A program made the translations under genes and the position numbers. Positions 19,109 through 26,806 of a stretch of DNA of 64,000 bases are shown one piece after another. Below the pieces are notes generated by a model. It had not been told where the DNA came from. It ran no database searches and worked only from the letters and a program-made list of their open reading frames with translations. Source of the DNA: UBA2966 sp965242505 (GTDB lineage: Bacteria > Pseudomonadota > Alphaproteobacteria > UBA2966); assembly GCA_965242505.1 (NCBI GenBank), contig OZ251449.1, forward strand, positions 2,790,001 through 2,854,000, written 5' to 3'. Positions within the stretch are counted from its first letter, which is position 1; every line of letters starts with the position of its first letter.

Positions 19109-19951
19109 TGAGCAACCGGATAGATGGGTAACACTATAGACCGGATACATGGGTAACAGTGTTCCCGGTCTGTCCCGCTTCCGTGCGGCCCGGCCGGGCC
19201 GCACGGAAGCGGTGTAGCTTCTTCGACCTCCGATCGATGATCCCGAGGTCGACATCCGCGAAGCGGACGATCCAGTCGCCCCCGTCAGTCTCGGCCACGC
19301 CCACAGGCTCACCCCTCAGCGTCTCGCTGACGAAGACCAAGTCGCCGCCCCACTTGATGGAGCCATCGGTGCGGACCCGGCGCATCGCGTGCTCGGCATC
19401 GTACCAGGGCTCCTCCAGGCGCTCGGGATGACGCCGCGACGACGACCGGTAGAACGCCGCAGGCGGCCTCTGCCCCAAGGCCTCATGCGGACGATGGACG
19501 TTGAAGTCCTGGCGGAAGCGGTCGAAGCGGGCCTGTTGCGCGTCCGCCGTCGCCGCCGGCGGCGTCGCGGTCTCGGCCTTCAACGTCCGATGCATCCGCT
19601 CATGCCTCCCGTTCTGCTGCGGCTGACCCCGCGCAATCCGCTCCACCGCGATCCCGGCCTTGATCCATTCCACCGACAGACGCGACAGACCCCCAGCCCC
19701 CGGACCGGCGAACGGCGCCCCGTTGTCCGAACGGATGGCCTCGGGAACCCCGTAGCGCCGGAACACCCGCCCCACCGCCGCCCCCACCGCAGCGGTCTGC
19801 GGCGGGACGATGACGCACGCCAACAGAAAGCGGCTGTAGGCGTCGGTGATCGTCAGCGGATCGCAGCGGACGCCGTCGCGGGTGCGAAACCACCCCTTGA
19901 AGTCGATGCACCACACGTCGTTGGGAGCCGCCACAGAGCGGAACGGACGAC
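19109..19951 (-). mobile_element. IS481-family element, truncated copy
   Basis: One end is intact: it begins TGAGCAACCGGATAG and has the double motif (CCGGATAGATGGGTAACA, then CCGGATACATGGGTAACA) also present in the complete copy at 28266-29590. The other end stops abruptly at 19951, where fic sequence starts. About the first 400 bp of the transposase gene and the second terminus are missing. Confidence 0.88.
19134..19951 (-). pseudogene. IS481-type transposase, N-terminus missing
   Basis: About 270 residues of the integrase core, nearly identical to the complete transposase at 28351, from CRPFR (residue 134 there) to the C-terminal VTHVSGL. The DDE residues are retained (WCIDFKGW, IRSDNGAPF, HERMHRTLKAE), but the helix-turn-helix half is gone. 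A short start from fic antisense sequence (MFRPRT) is possible but should not give an active transposase. Confidence 0.88.
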
Positions 19952-20040
19952 ACGTGCGTGGCCGAAACATGGGGCGGGGCCAGTTTCGGAAAATCCAGAA
20001 CTGGATCGGCGCCCCGGGCTCCCCGATAGGAAAGGCCGAT
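19952..20040 (+). repeat. 89-bp inverted repeat, right copy (inside fic)
   Basis: Exact reverse complement of 1-89. The left boundary coincides with the end of the IS481 remnant; the two sequences meet at a shared ACG. Confidence 0.9.
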
Positions 20041-20691
20041 TTCGTCCCGCCGGCCCCGGAGACCCTGATGCCCGAACTGGATGCGTGGGAGAAGTACTAT
20101 CACGCGGAATCCCCCGACGGACTCGTCCAAATGGCCGTGGTCCACGCTCAGTTCGAAATCATCCATCCCTTCCTGGACGGCAACGGGCGTATCGGACGCA
20201 TTCTGATACCGCTGTTTCTCGCGGAGAAGAAACTCCTTTCGCGCCCGATGTTCTATCTATCGTCGTACCTTGAACGACACAGGGACGAATACGTCTCGGG
20301 GCTGCGCGCCCTCAGCCGACGGAACGATGGCTGGAACCTCTGGATAGGCTTCTTTCTGCGCGCGGTCGAGGAGGAAGCGCGAGCGAACGCCGACAAGGCG
20401 AAAGCGATCATCGACCTCTACGCGGACCTGAAGGAGAGGGTGCTGGCTCTCACGCACTCACAATACGCCATCCCGCTCCTCGACCAGATGTTCGAGCGCC
20501 CGTTGTTCCGGAGCGCGATGCTTCGGTTTCCCGACGGTCTCGCGCCGAGTCGGCAGGCCGTGTCCCATCTGCTTCGTCAGTTGCGCAGCAGCGGCATCCT
20601 GAAGGTCCTGCGAGAAGGTCGGGGAAGACGCGCCCAAATCCTGGTCCTGGCCGAGCTCGTCAACATCTGCGAGGGCGAGGAGATCGTTTAG
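19952..20691 (+). pseudogene. Fic family protein, C-terminal part (5' truncated)
   Basis: About 245 codons of the catalytic half of a Fic protein. The frame holds GRNMGRGQFRKIQNWIG and then HPFLDGNGRIGR, the full HxFx(D/E)GNGRxxR motif, followed by a C-terminal winged-helix-like segment (LAPSRQAVSHLLRQLRSSGIL). It has no start of its own. Joined to the 155 codons at 465-1 through the 89-bp repeat it would make a continuous 371-residue protein, a usual length for this class. An antitoxin-less C-terminal product from a spurious start is possible but unsupported. Confidence 0.85.
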
Positions 20692-20805
20692 GCCGCATTT
20701 CTCATACCGGCAGGGATCGGAGATTGCGCGGCGTTGCGGGGCCGCGGACCCCCCTCCCGACCTCCCCCCTGCCAGGGGGGAGGAGTGCGCGGGGCGGGGG
20801 TCGTT
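20692..20805. repeat. Dispersed palindromic element (copy 6)
   Basis: Begins with the end motif GCATTTCTCATACCGGCAGG, then GCGCGGCGTTGCGGGGCCGCGG and an A-unit hairpin CCCCCCTGCCAGGGGGG (about 20765-20781). Confidence 0.8.
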
Positions 20806-20851
20806 CGGCGGCGGGGGAGCAGCAGCTTGAGCAGGCCGAACGCCAAGCCGC
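20806..20851 (-). pseudogene. Remnant of a third DUF1640 3' end
   Basis: About 45 bp nearly identical to the last codons of the DUF1640 genes (reverse complement encodes FGLLKLL...). It carries features of both copies: the GGGAGCAGCAGC of copy 1 and the GAACGCC of copy 2. It is too short to be functional, but shows that the duplicated segment once extended across or was copied to this side of the IS/fic junction. Confidence 0.7.
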
Positions 20852-20965
20852 CTGCGCCGGGTGTGGCGAAAAAGCCACATTCCGTGTCGTTCTCGCCCGC
20901 GGCGCGCGGTTCCGCCGCCGAACCCGCGGATTCCCGTTGATTCGGCGGAACGGCGCGTGCTTACG

Positions 20966-20994
20966 TTGAAGGGCGCAAAGACGCGTCGTATGGT
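20966..20994 (+). promoter_or_regulatory. Sigma-70-type promoter of the porin gene
   Basis: TTGAAG (20966-20971) and TATGGT (20989-20994) are separated by exactly 17 bp, 40 bp upstream of the porin start. A GGAGG ribosome-binding site follows at about 21021. Confidence 0.7.
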
Positions 20995-21033
20995 TTTTGG
21001 CCAAACAACCCTGTTGGTTACGGAGGATCACGA

Positions 21034-22131
21034 ATGAAAACGCACAAGAGCAGGCTTCTCGCCACCAGCGCTCTGGCGGGCGCCGGGATGGCGCTTCCGG
21101 GCGTCGCGGCGGCCGAGATGATGAAGCCGGCCCTCTCGGTGGGCGGCTACCTCTGGCACGACACCCACTTCGCCAGCCAGGACATGGACGAGAACAAGAG
21201 CTCCGTCCTGCACCATGTCGACTCCGAGGTCCACTTCAAGCTGGCCGGCGAGCTCGACAACGGCCTCAAGATCGGCGGGCGCATCGAGCTCGAGAGCCAG
21301 ACCGGCGGCGACCAGATCGACGAGACCTGGCTCGACCTTTCGGGCGCGTGGGGGATGCTCAGGTTCGGGAACAAGAACTCCGGGCGCTACGTCCACAGCT
21401 GGTCGGCGACGGGCCCGAACGTGTCCCACGGCGTCACCTCGGGCGTGACGACGGAATGGCTGGTTCTCCCTGAGGGTGTCGGCGCTGGCCTCTTCTTCCG
21501 CAAGCCGCTCGGCTCGGCCCACCCCGACGTCTCGAACGACGACCCGGCCCTCACCTACTTCACGCCGCGCTTCAACGGCTTCCAGATCTCGGTGACCCAC
21601 CGCCCCGAAATCCAGAACACGGGCGGCAAGAACATCGGGACGAGCGGGTCGGACGACACGGCGAACTACACCAACGCGCTCGACGGCTCGGTCCAGTACT
21701 CCGGCGACGTGGGCGGCATGAAGGTCGCCCTCGTGCTCGGCGCGGGCTCGGCCGGCGGTCCGGACGGCGCGGAGGACTACCAGGTCGTCAACGGCGGCGC
21801 CAAGGTCACCGCCAGCGGCTTCAGCTTCGGCGGCCACATGGCCGACGTGGAAGACGACATGAACAACGCCACCGGCACGGCGTACAGCGTCGGCGCGAGC
21901 TACGGGCAGGGCCCGTGGGCGGTGAGCGCGACGTTCCACGATGGCGAGGTCGACGGCACCGTCGCCGACCCCGACAGCAGCGAGTTGTCGGTGTGGGCCC
22001 TGGGCACGAAATACACCCTCGGTCCGGGCGTGCGCCTCCTGGCGTCGTACCAGAACGCGGAGGTGACCTCGGAGCTCGGCGGCAGCAACGAGGGTTCGGC
22101 ATTCACCGCGGGCGTCGCGGTCAACTTCTGA
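21034..22131 (+). CDS. Outer-membrane porin (Gram-negative porin superfamily)
   Basis: A 365-residue beta-barrel protein. A signal peptide (about residues 1-27, ending VAAAEM) is followed by alternating amphipathic strands such as DNGLKIGGRIELES and GAWGMLRFGNKNSGRYVHSW, and the C-terminal phenylalanine (GVAVNF) required for Bam-dependent assembly. It probably forms a trimeric general-diffusion or anion channel. It has its own promoter and a strong terminator, so it is monocistronic. Confidence 0.88.
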   Translation: MKTHKSRLLATSALAGAGMALPGVAAAEMMKPALSVGGYLWHDTHFASQDMDENKSSVLHHVDSEVHFKLAGELDNGLKIGGRIELESQTGGDQIDETWLDLSGAWGMLRFGNKNSGRYVHSWSATGPNVSHGVTSGVTTEWLVLPEGVGAGLFFRKPLGSAHPDVSNDDPALTYFTPRFNGFQISVTHRPEIQNTGGKNIGTSGSDDTANYTNALDGSVQYSGDVGGMKVALVLGAGSAGGPDGAEDYQVVNGGAKVTASGFSFGGHMADVEDDMNNATGTAYSVGASYGQGPWAVSATFHDGEVDGTVADPDSSELSVWALGTKYTLGPGVRLLASYQNAEVTSELGGSNEGSAFTAGVAVNF

Positions 22132-22155
22132 CCCGGCTTCCGGCGGAAGCCGCCA

Positions 22156-22187
22156 GGGGCGGGGGGCCATCCCCCGCCCCTTTTCTT
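22156..22187 (+). terminator. Rho-independent terminator of the porin gene
   Basis: GGGGCGGGGG (22156-22165) pairs perfectly with CCCCCGCCCC (22171-22180) around a 5-base loop, followed by TTTTCTTT. Confidence 0.88.
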
Positions 22188-22338
22188 TGCCGCGCCGGCG
22201 CGGGCCGCCGTCCGGTCCACCGGCGGGCGCGACCGAATGGCACCGTCGTATCCGCGGGGCTTGGCGCGGCGCGCGGGCCGCGGTAGTCTCCGGACCGGTG
22301 GAGATGGGCGAGACCTGCATTTCCCGGAAGAGTCCCTG

Positions 22339-22602
22339 ATGCCGACATATCTCATCGCCTTGAATGCGCCGGATTCCGCGGTGTGGAAACGAGTCGAGTC
22401 GGTTTGGCCCGACGACCATTTCCTTCTCACGGATTGCCTGGCATTCGTGTCCGAGGATGATCCCAACCTTCTTACGCAGGACATCGCCGAAAACCTGGGG
22501 ATGACCGCGGAGGGGAACGTTCTCGGCCTGGTGACGGAGGTGAAAGGCCTGGCGGGACGCAACTCCACGTCGTTTGCCGAGTGGTTGAGTAAACGCTCAT
22601 GA
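22339..22602 (+). CDS. Small hypothetical protein (87 aa)
   Basis: Begins MPTYLIALNAPDSAVWKRVES after a GGAAGAG site. It has no signal peptide or membrane helix. The MPTYLI opening and overall size recall small SinR-like ferredoxin-fold proteins, but the resemblance is weak. Its stop overlaps the ATG of the next gene (ATGA), so the two are translationally coupled. Codon use is less GC-biased than in neighbouring genes, hinting at transfer. Confidence 0.6.
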   Translation: MPTYLIALNAPDSAVWKRVESVWPDDHFLLTDCLAFVSEDDPNLLTQDIAENLGMTAEGNVLGLVTEVKGLAGRNSTSFAEWLSKRS

Positions 22603-22913
22603 GCGACCGCAGCGAAAACGTGGTGGATCTGGAAAAGAATCCCAGGAATCTCCAAGGGTCAGGCAGTGGCGGCGGGAACGGAAACCTCACACGGCACAGG
22701 CTGAACGACCTGGAACGCCGCATGGAGAAGCTGGAAAGCAAGGTGGATGATCTGATCGGTCTTTGCGCCAGGATCGACGAGAAACTGAATGAAGTCGCGA
22801 GCAAGAGTTACGTCTTGCGGATCCTGTGCGTAACCGTAGTGGTAACCATAGGGGGTTCACTCGCGACCGTCATCGTCCATGCCATCATGAGAACCTTGGT
22901 CCCTGTTTCCTGA
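22599..22913 (+). CDS. Small coiled-coil membrane protein (104 aa)
   Basis: Hydrophilic N-terminus, a coiled coil at about residues 33-68 (LNDLERRMEKLESKVDDLIGL), and a C-terminal membrane helix (VLRILCVTVVVTIGGSLATVIV). It is probably tail-anchored in the inner membrane and partnered with the preceding 87-residue protein. Function is not recognised; the two resemble a small two-gene accessory module. Confidence 0.6.
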   Translation: MSDRSENVVDLEKNPRNLQGSGSGGGNGNLTRHRLNDLERRMEKLESKVDDLIGLCARIDEKLNEVASKSYVLRILCVTVVVTIGGSLATVIVHAIMRTLVPVS

Positions 22914-23100
22914 ACCCGTTCATCCATGAAAGCCCGCCGGGGTGGAGGATTTTCGCGGCGCTCCCGACCGGAACGTCATGGCGGCGGTTCCCCGGCCGGC
23001 GTCGGCGTCGGCGGGCGCGATCATGGTGCCGGCGCGGGCCGAAACGGCTTCCCGTTCGCGCGGAAATCCGGTAGCGTCCCGGCCTGAAGGGAGAGCCGCC

Positions 23101-23472
23101 ATGGACGAATACCAGGCCGCCACGCTTGCGATCCGGACCTACGCCCTCTGGGCCGCCTACGGACAGGTCGCCGCCACCCTCGTGATCGGCAGCGGCCAGA
23201 TCGCCGTCGTCTTGTACGGCATCCGCGCCATGATCCGCGCCAACAGGGAACGCGCCGTCATCCTCGACCAACAGCATCAGGCCGACGACAAGCGCCACGA
23301 GGAGGCCATGGCCGAGGGGGCCCGCCGCCACGAGGAGGCCATGGCGGCGCTCGCCGAACTGGTCCGGGACGGCCGGCGCCAGACCGCCGCCCTCGACGAA
23401 TCGATCCGGGCCAGCCAACGCCAGACCGCGGCCCTCGACGAACTGCTCCGCCGCTCCGCGCCCGCCGAGTGA
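23101..23472 (+). CDS. Bitopic coiled-coil protein with internal repeats (123 aa)
   Basis: A membrane helix at about residues 20-42 (GQVAATLVIGSGQIAVVLYGI) precedes a charged coiled coil with two internal duplications: RHEEAMAEGARRHEEAMA and RQTAALDESIRASQRQTAALDEL. ATG 23101 follows GAAGGGAGAGCC. The layout matches the frameshifted gene at 18153-18457. Function unknown. Confidence 0.65.
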   Translation: MDEYQAATLAIRTYALWAAYGQVAATLVIGSGQIAVVLYGIRAMIRANRERAVILDQQHQADDKRHEEAMAEGARRHEEAMAALAELVRDGRRQTAALDESIRASQRQTAALDELLRRSAPAE

Positions 23473-23487
23473 CGCTCCGAAGCGAAG

Positions 23488-23575
23488 GCGGGGGCGGTCC
23501 GCCCCCCTCCCGACCTCCCCCCTGTTAGGGGGAGGAGTATTGGGTGGTCAGGGGGGAGAGGCGTCGGGGAGGAGA
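23488..23575. repeat. Dispersed palindromic element (copy 7)
   Basis: A unit CCCCCCTCCCGACCTCCCCC with CTGTTAGGGGGAGG, then TCAGGGGGGAGAGG. It sits at the convergent 3' ends of the 23101 gene and rho. Confidence 0.78.
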
Positions 23576-23588
23576 GCGCGGGGGGCGT

Positions 23589-24845
23589 TCAGGTGTTCAT
23601 CGAGTCGAAGAAGTCGGAGTTGTTCTTCGTCTGCTTGAGCTTGTCGAGCAGGAACTCCATGGCGTCCGTAATTCCCATCGGCATCAGGATGCGCCGCAAC
23701 ACCCACATCTTCGAGAGCGCCGCCTTGTCGACGAGCAGCTCCTCCTTGCGGGTGCCGGACTTGGTGACGTCCATCGCCGGCCACGTCCGCTTGTCGGAGA
23801 GCTTGCGGTCCAGGATGATCTCGGAATTCCCCGTCCCCTTGAACTCCTCGAAGATGACCTCGTCCATCCGGCTGCCGGTGTCGACCAGCGCGGTGGCGAC
23901 GATGGTCAGCGAGCCGCCCTGCTCGATGTTGCGGGCCGCGCCGAAGAACCGCTTCGGCCGTTGCAGGGCGTTGGCGTCCACGCCGCCGGTCAACACCTTG
24001 CCCGACGAGGGAACGACCGTGTTGTAGGCGCGGGCCAGACGGGTGATCGAATCCAGCAGGATCACCACGTCCCGCTTGTGCTCGACCAGACGCTTGGCCT
24101 TGGAGATCACCATCTCCGTGACCTGCACGTGCCGGGACGCCGGCTCGTCGAAGGTCGAGCTGATCACCTCGCCGTCGACCGACCGCTGCATGTCGGTCAC
24201 CTCCTCGGGCCGCTCGTCTATCAGGAGGACGATGAGATAGACCTCCGGATGGTTGGCGGTGATCGAGTGGGCGATGTTCTGCAACATCATCGTCTTGCCC
24301 GTCCGGGGCGGCGCCACGATGAGCGCCCGCTGCCCCTTCCCCAGCGGCGCGATCAGGTCGATCACCCGCGAGCTCATGTCCTGGCCCGCGGGATCTCCGG
24401 TCTCCAGGTTGACCTTCTCCTCCGGATACAGCGGCGTGAGATTGTCGAAGTTGACCTTCTGCCGACCCTTCTCCGGGGCCTCGAAGTTGACGTCGTTGAC
24501 CTTCAGCAGCGCGAAGTAACGCTCGCCGTCCTTCGGAGCCCTGATGGGCCCCGCCACCGTGTCTCCCGTCCGCAGGGCGAAACGCCGGATCTGGCTGGGC
24601 GAGACGTAGATGTCGTCGGGGCCGGGAAGGTAGTTGGCCTCCGGCGACCGGAGGAACCCGAAACCGTCCTGCAGGATCTCGAGCACCCCGCCTCCCGAGA
24701 TCTCCTCGTCCTTGTCCGCGAGCTGCTTGAGGATCGCGAACATCATGTCCTGCGTCCGCATCGCGCTCGCGTTCTCGACCTCGAGCTCCTCCGCGAACGC
24801 GAGGAGATCGGTGGGCGACTTCTTCTTCAGTTCCTGTAGATGCAT
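23589..24845 (-). CDS. rho: Transcription termination factor Rho
   Basis: A 418-residue hexameric RNA helicase. The N-terminal helical domain starts MHLQELKKKSPTDLLAFAEELEV. The RNA-binding cold-shock domain contains DGFGFLRSPEANYLPGPDDIYVSPSQIRRF. Walker A is APPRTGKTMM, Walker B DVVILLDSITRLARAYN, and the R-loop region VLTGGVDANAL follows. ATG 24845 matches the family start and length. Rho next to the hem genes and oriC is the standard alphaproteobacterial layout. Confidence 0.96.
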   Translation of the reverse strand: MHLQELKKKSPTDLLAFAEELEVENASAMRTQDMMFAILKQLADKDEEISGGGVLEILQDGFGFLRSPEANYLPGPDDIYVSPSQIRRFALRTGDTVAGPIRAPKDGERYFALLKVNDVNFEAPEKGRQKVNFDNLTPLYPEEKVNLETGDPAGQDMSSRVIDLIAPLGKGQRALIVAPPRTGKTMMLQNIAHSITANHPEVYLIVLLIDERPEEVTDMQRSVDGEVISSTFDEPASRHVQVTEMVISKAKRLVEHKRDVVILLDSITRLARAYNTVVPSSGKVLTGGVDANALQRPKRFFGAARNIEQGGSLTIVATALVDTGSRMDEVIFEEFKGTGNSEIILDRKLSDKRTWPAMDVTKSGTRKEELLVDKAALSKMWVLRRILMPMGITDAMEFLLDKLKQTKNNSDFFDSMNT

Positions 24846-24993
24846 GGCCAGCCTATTCGGACTCGACGGTCGCGCGCGAGGCCTCGGGTTCGATGACAGG
24901 ATACGCGTCGATCGATGCCGGGACGGGCGGATGTCTGAGAGATTCGGGGCGGGAGCGGATTGCCCAGCCATCCCGCCGAAGATCGGCCCGACA

Positions 24994-25022
24994 GGGTTAA
25001 CCGAAGACGACGCGGGAGTCAA
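24994..25022 (-). promoter_or_regulatory. Candidate sigma-70 promoter of rho
   Basis: On the minus strand TTGACT (25022-25017) and TAACCC (24999-24994) are 17 bp apart, giving a leader of roughly 140 nt. The -10 is poor. A long rho leader would fit known autogenous control in other bacteria. The gap 24846-25283 otherwise holds only a dispersed repeat. Confidence 0.4.
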
Positions 25023-25039
25023 AAGGAAAATTCGGCCCG

Positions 25040-25281
25040 CGTTTTTCATGTCGGCGCTGGCGGAGAATCGAGGAGCGCGGCGTTGCGGGACCCCCCTCCC
25101 GACCTCCCCCCTGCCAGGGGGGAGGAGTATCAGTGGGGCTCCCCCCTGTCATGGGGGAGGAGTATGAATGGCCAGGGGGAGGAGCGCCGACGGCTCCTCC
25201 CGTCCTCCTCGTTCTCCCTCTCCCTGGCAGGGGGAGGGTCGGGGTGGGGGTCGCGCCAGGGGGGAGGAGCATGGATGGCTC
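25040..25281. repeat. Dispersed palindromic element (copy 8, two A units and a B unit)
   Basis: Left end GCGTTTTTCATGTCGGCG, then GCGCGGCGTTGCGGGACC, hairpins CCCCCCTGCCAGGGGGG and CCCCCCTGTCATGGGGG, and a B unit ending TCGGGGTGGGGGTCGCGCC. It lies between hemJ and rho. Confidence 0.82.
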
Positions 25282-25283
25282 CG

Positions 25284-25730
25284 TCACCACGGTTTGACGA
25301 CGACGACGACGACGGTCGCGATCAGGAGCAGCGTGGGGACCTCGTTCGCCGCGCGGTAGAAGTTCCGCGAACGGCGGTTGGCGTCGTCCGCGAAGCGCCT
25401 CCGCCACCGGGCGAAAAGCCCGTGGACGGCCGTCATGGCGGCGATCAGCGCCGCCTTCGCCCAGGGCCACGCGTCCGACCAGTCGACGACCCCCGGAGTC
25501 ACGGCCAGCGCGCCGCCGAACAGGAAAGCGCAGAGCATCGCCGGGTTCATGACGCCCCGCAGCAGCCTGCGCTCCATCGTCTTGAAGGTCTCCGACTGCG
25601 CGGACCCCGCCTCCGCGTCGCAGTGATAGACGTAGAGGCGCGGCAGGTAGAGCATGCCCGCCATCCACGCGATCACCGAAACGACGTGGAGGGCCTTGAT
25701 CCACAGGTAGGCGCCGGCGAGCCAGGTCAC
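25284..25730 (-). CDS. hemJ: Protoporphyrinogen IX oxidase HemJ
   Basis: A 148-residue integral membrane heme-binding protein that oxidises protoporphyrinogen IX to protoporphyrin IX. Four hydrophobic helices are visible. The first contains IKALHVVSVIAWMAGMLYLPRLYVYH, with the conserved histidines and the LPRLYVYH motif. The C-terminus holds YRAANEVPTLLLI. GTG 25730 overlaps the hemH stop (GTGA). It is third in the hemE-hemH-hemJ operon. Confidence 0.92.
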   Translation of the reverse strand: MTWLAGAYLWIKALHVVSVIAWMAGMLYLPRLYVYHCDAEAGSAQSETFKTMERRLLRGVMNPAMLCAFLFGGALAVTPGVVDWSDAWPWAKAALIAAMTAVHGLFARWRRRFADDANRRSRNFYRAANEVPTLLLIATVVVVVVKPW

Positions 25731-26806
25731 GCGCCGCCCCCCTCGCCGGCCGCGGCCATGGCGCAGCGGACGAAGGCCCCGGGGCACGTCCGGCCGCCGG
25801 TCGCCGACCGGATCCGGCGGACCGGACCGGCCGCGCCGGCGCCGTCCTCCGGCGGGCCGGCGGCCAGCGCGGCCAGCCCCTCCATGAACTTCGGGTGGGT
25901 CCGGACCGCGGCCGCCCGTTCGTAGGCCGGCGCGCCGGCCGATTCGGCCAGCCGCCGATACTGGATATCGAGCTCCACGAGAGTCTCCGAATGTTCGGAG
26001 ACGAACGAGACGGGGACGACGACGATCGGCAGGCCCTCCGCCCCGGCGCGCTCGGTCTCCGCCGCCGTGTCCGGTCCGATCCATCGCAGCGGACCCACGC
26101 GGCTCTGGTAGCACACGACCCAGGACCCCGCCGCGACGTTCGCCTTCCCGGCCACCGCCGCCGCCGTCCGCTCGACCTGCCACCGGTACGGGTCGCCGCC
26201 GGCGACGACCCGCCGCGGCAGGCCGTGCGCCGAGAACAGGACGCGCGGTTCCCGCCCGCCGCTCGCCAGGGCGCACCGCGACATCGCTTCCGCAAGGGTC
26301 TCCGCCTGGGCCGAGACGAAGCCCTCGTCGGTCGGGTAGCAGCACACGGCCGTCGTGGGCGCGTCGATCCCCGCGGCCCGCGCGGCCCGCCGCCACGCCT
26401 CCAGCGCCGACGCCGTCGTCGTCGTCGAGAACTGCGGGTAGAGGGGCAGCAGGCGCACCCGGTCGGGCGCGTAGCGGGCCACGTCGCGCGCCGCCTCCTC
26501 GCTGAAGGGACGCCAGTGGCGCATCGCGACGAAGACGCGGTACTCCCCGCGCCCGTCCAGAACGCCCTGCAACGCCTGCGCCTGCGCCCGGGTCTCCTTG
26601 AGGATCGGCGACGCGCCGCCCAGCTCGGCGTAGATCCGGGCCGCCTCGGGCGCCCTGCGCCTCGCGATCCACCGCGCGAGCGGAACCCGCAGGGGACCCG
26701 GCATCCGCAGGATCGCGGGATCCGCGAAGAGGTTGGCCAGGAAGGGGCGCACGGCCGCAGGACCGTCCGGCCCGCCCAGATTGAACAGGACCACCGCCGT
26801 CTTCAA
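25727..26806 (-). CDS. hemH: Ferrochelatase
   Basis: A 359-residue enzyme inserting Fe(II) into protoporphyrin IX. NLGGPDGPAAVRPFLANLFAD at the N-terminus, SAHGLPRRVVAGGDPYRWQVE with the catalytic histidine, and VCYQSRVGPLRWIGP are characteristic. The likely start is TTG 26806, which overlaps the hemE stop as TTGA and directly precedes KTAVVLFNLGG; no ATG or GTG fits. A proline- and glycine-rich tail follows the conserved domain. Confidence 0.92.
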   Translation of the reverse strand: MKTAVVLFNLGGPDGPAAVRPFLANLFADPAILRMPGPLRVPLARWIARRRAPEAARIYAELGGASPILKETRAQAQALQGVLDGRGEYRVFVAMRHWRPFSEEAARDVARYAPDRVRLLPLYPQFSTTTTASALEAWRRAARAAGIDAPTTAVCCYPTDEGFVSAQAETLAEAMSRCALASGGREPRVLFSAHGLPRRVVAGGDPYRWQVERTAAAVAGKANVAAGSWVVCYQSRVGPLRWIGPDTAAETERAGAEGLPIVVVPVSFVSEHSETLVELDIQYRRLAESAGAPAYERAAAVRTHPKFMEGLAALAAGPPEDGAGAAGPVRRIRSATGGRTCPGAFVRCAMAAAGEGGGA

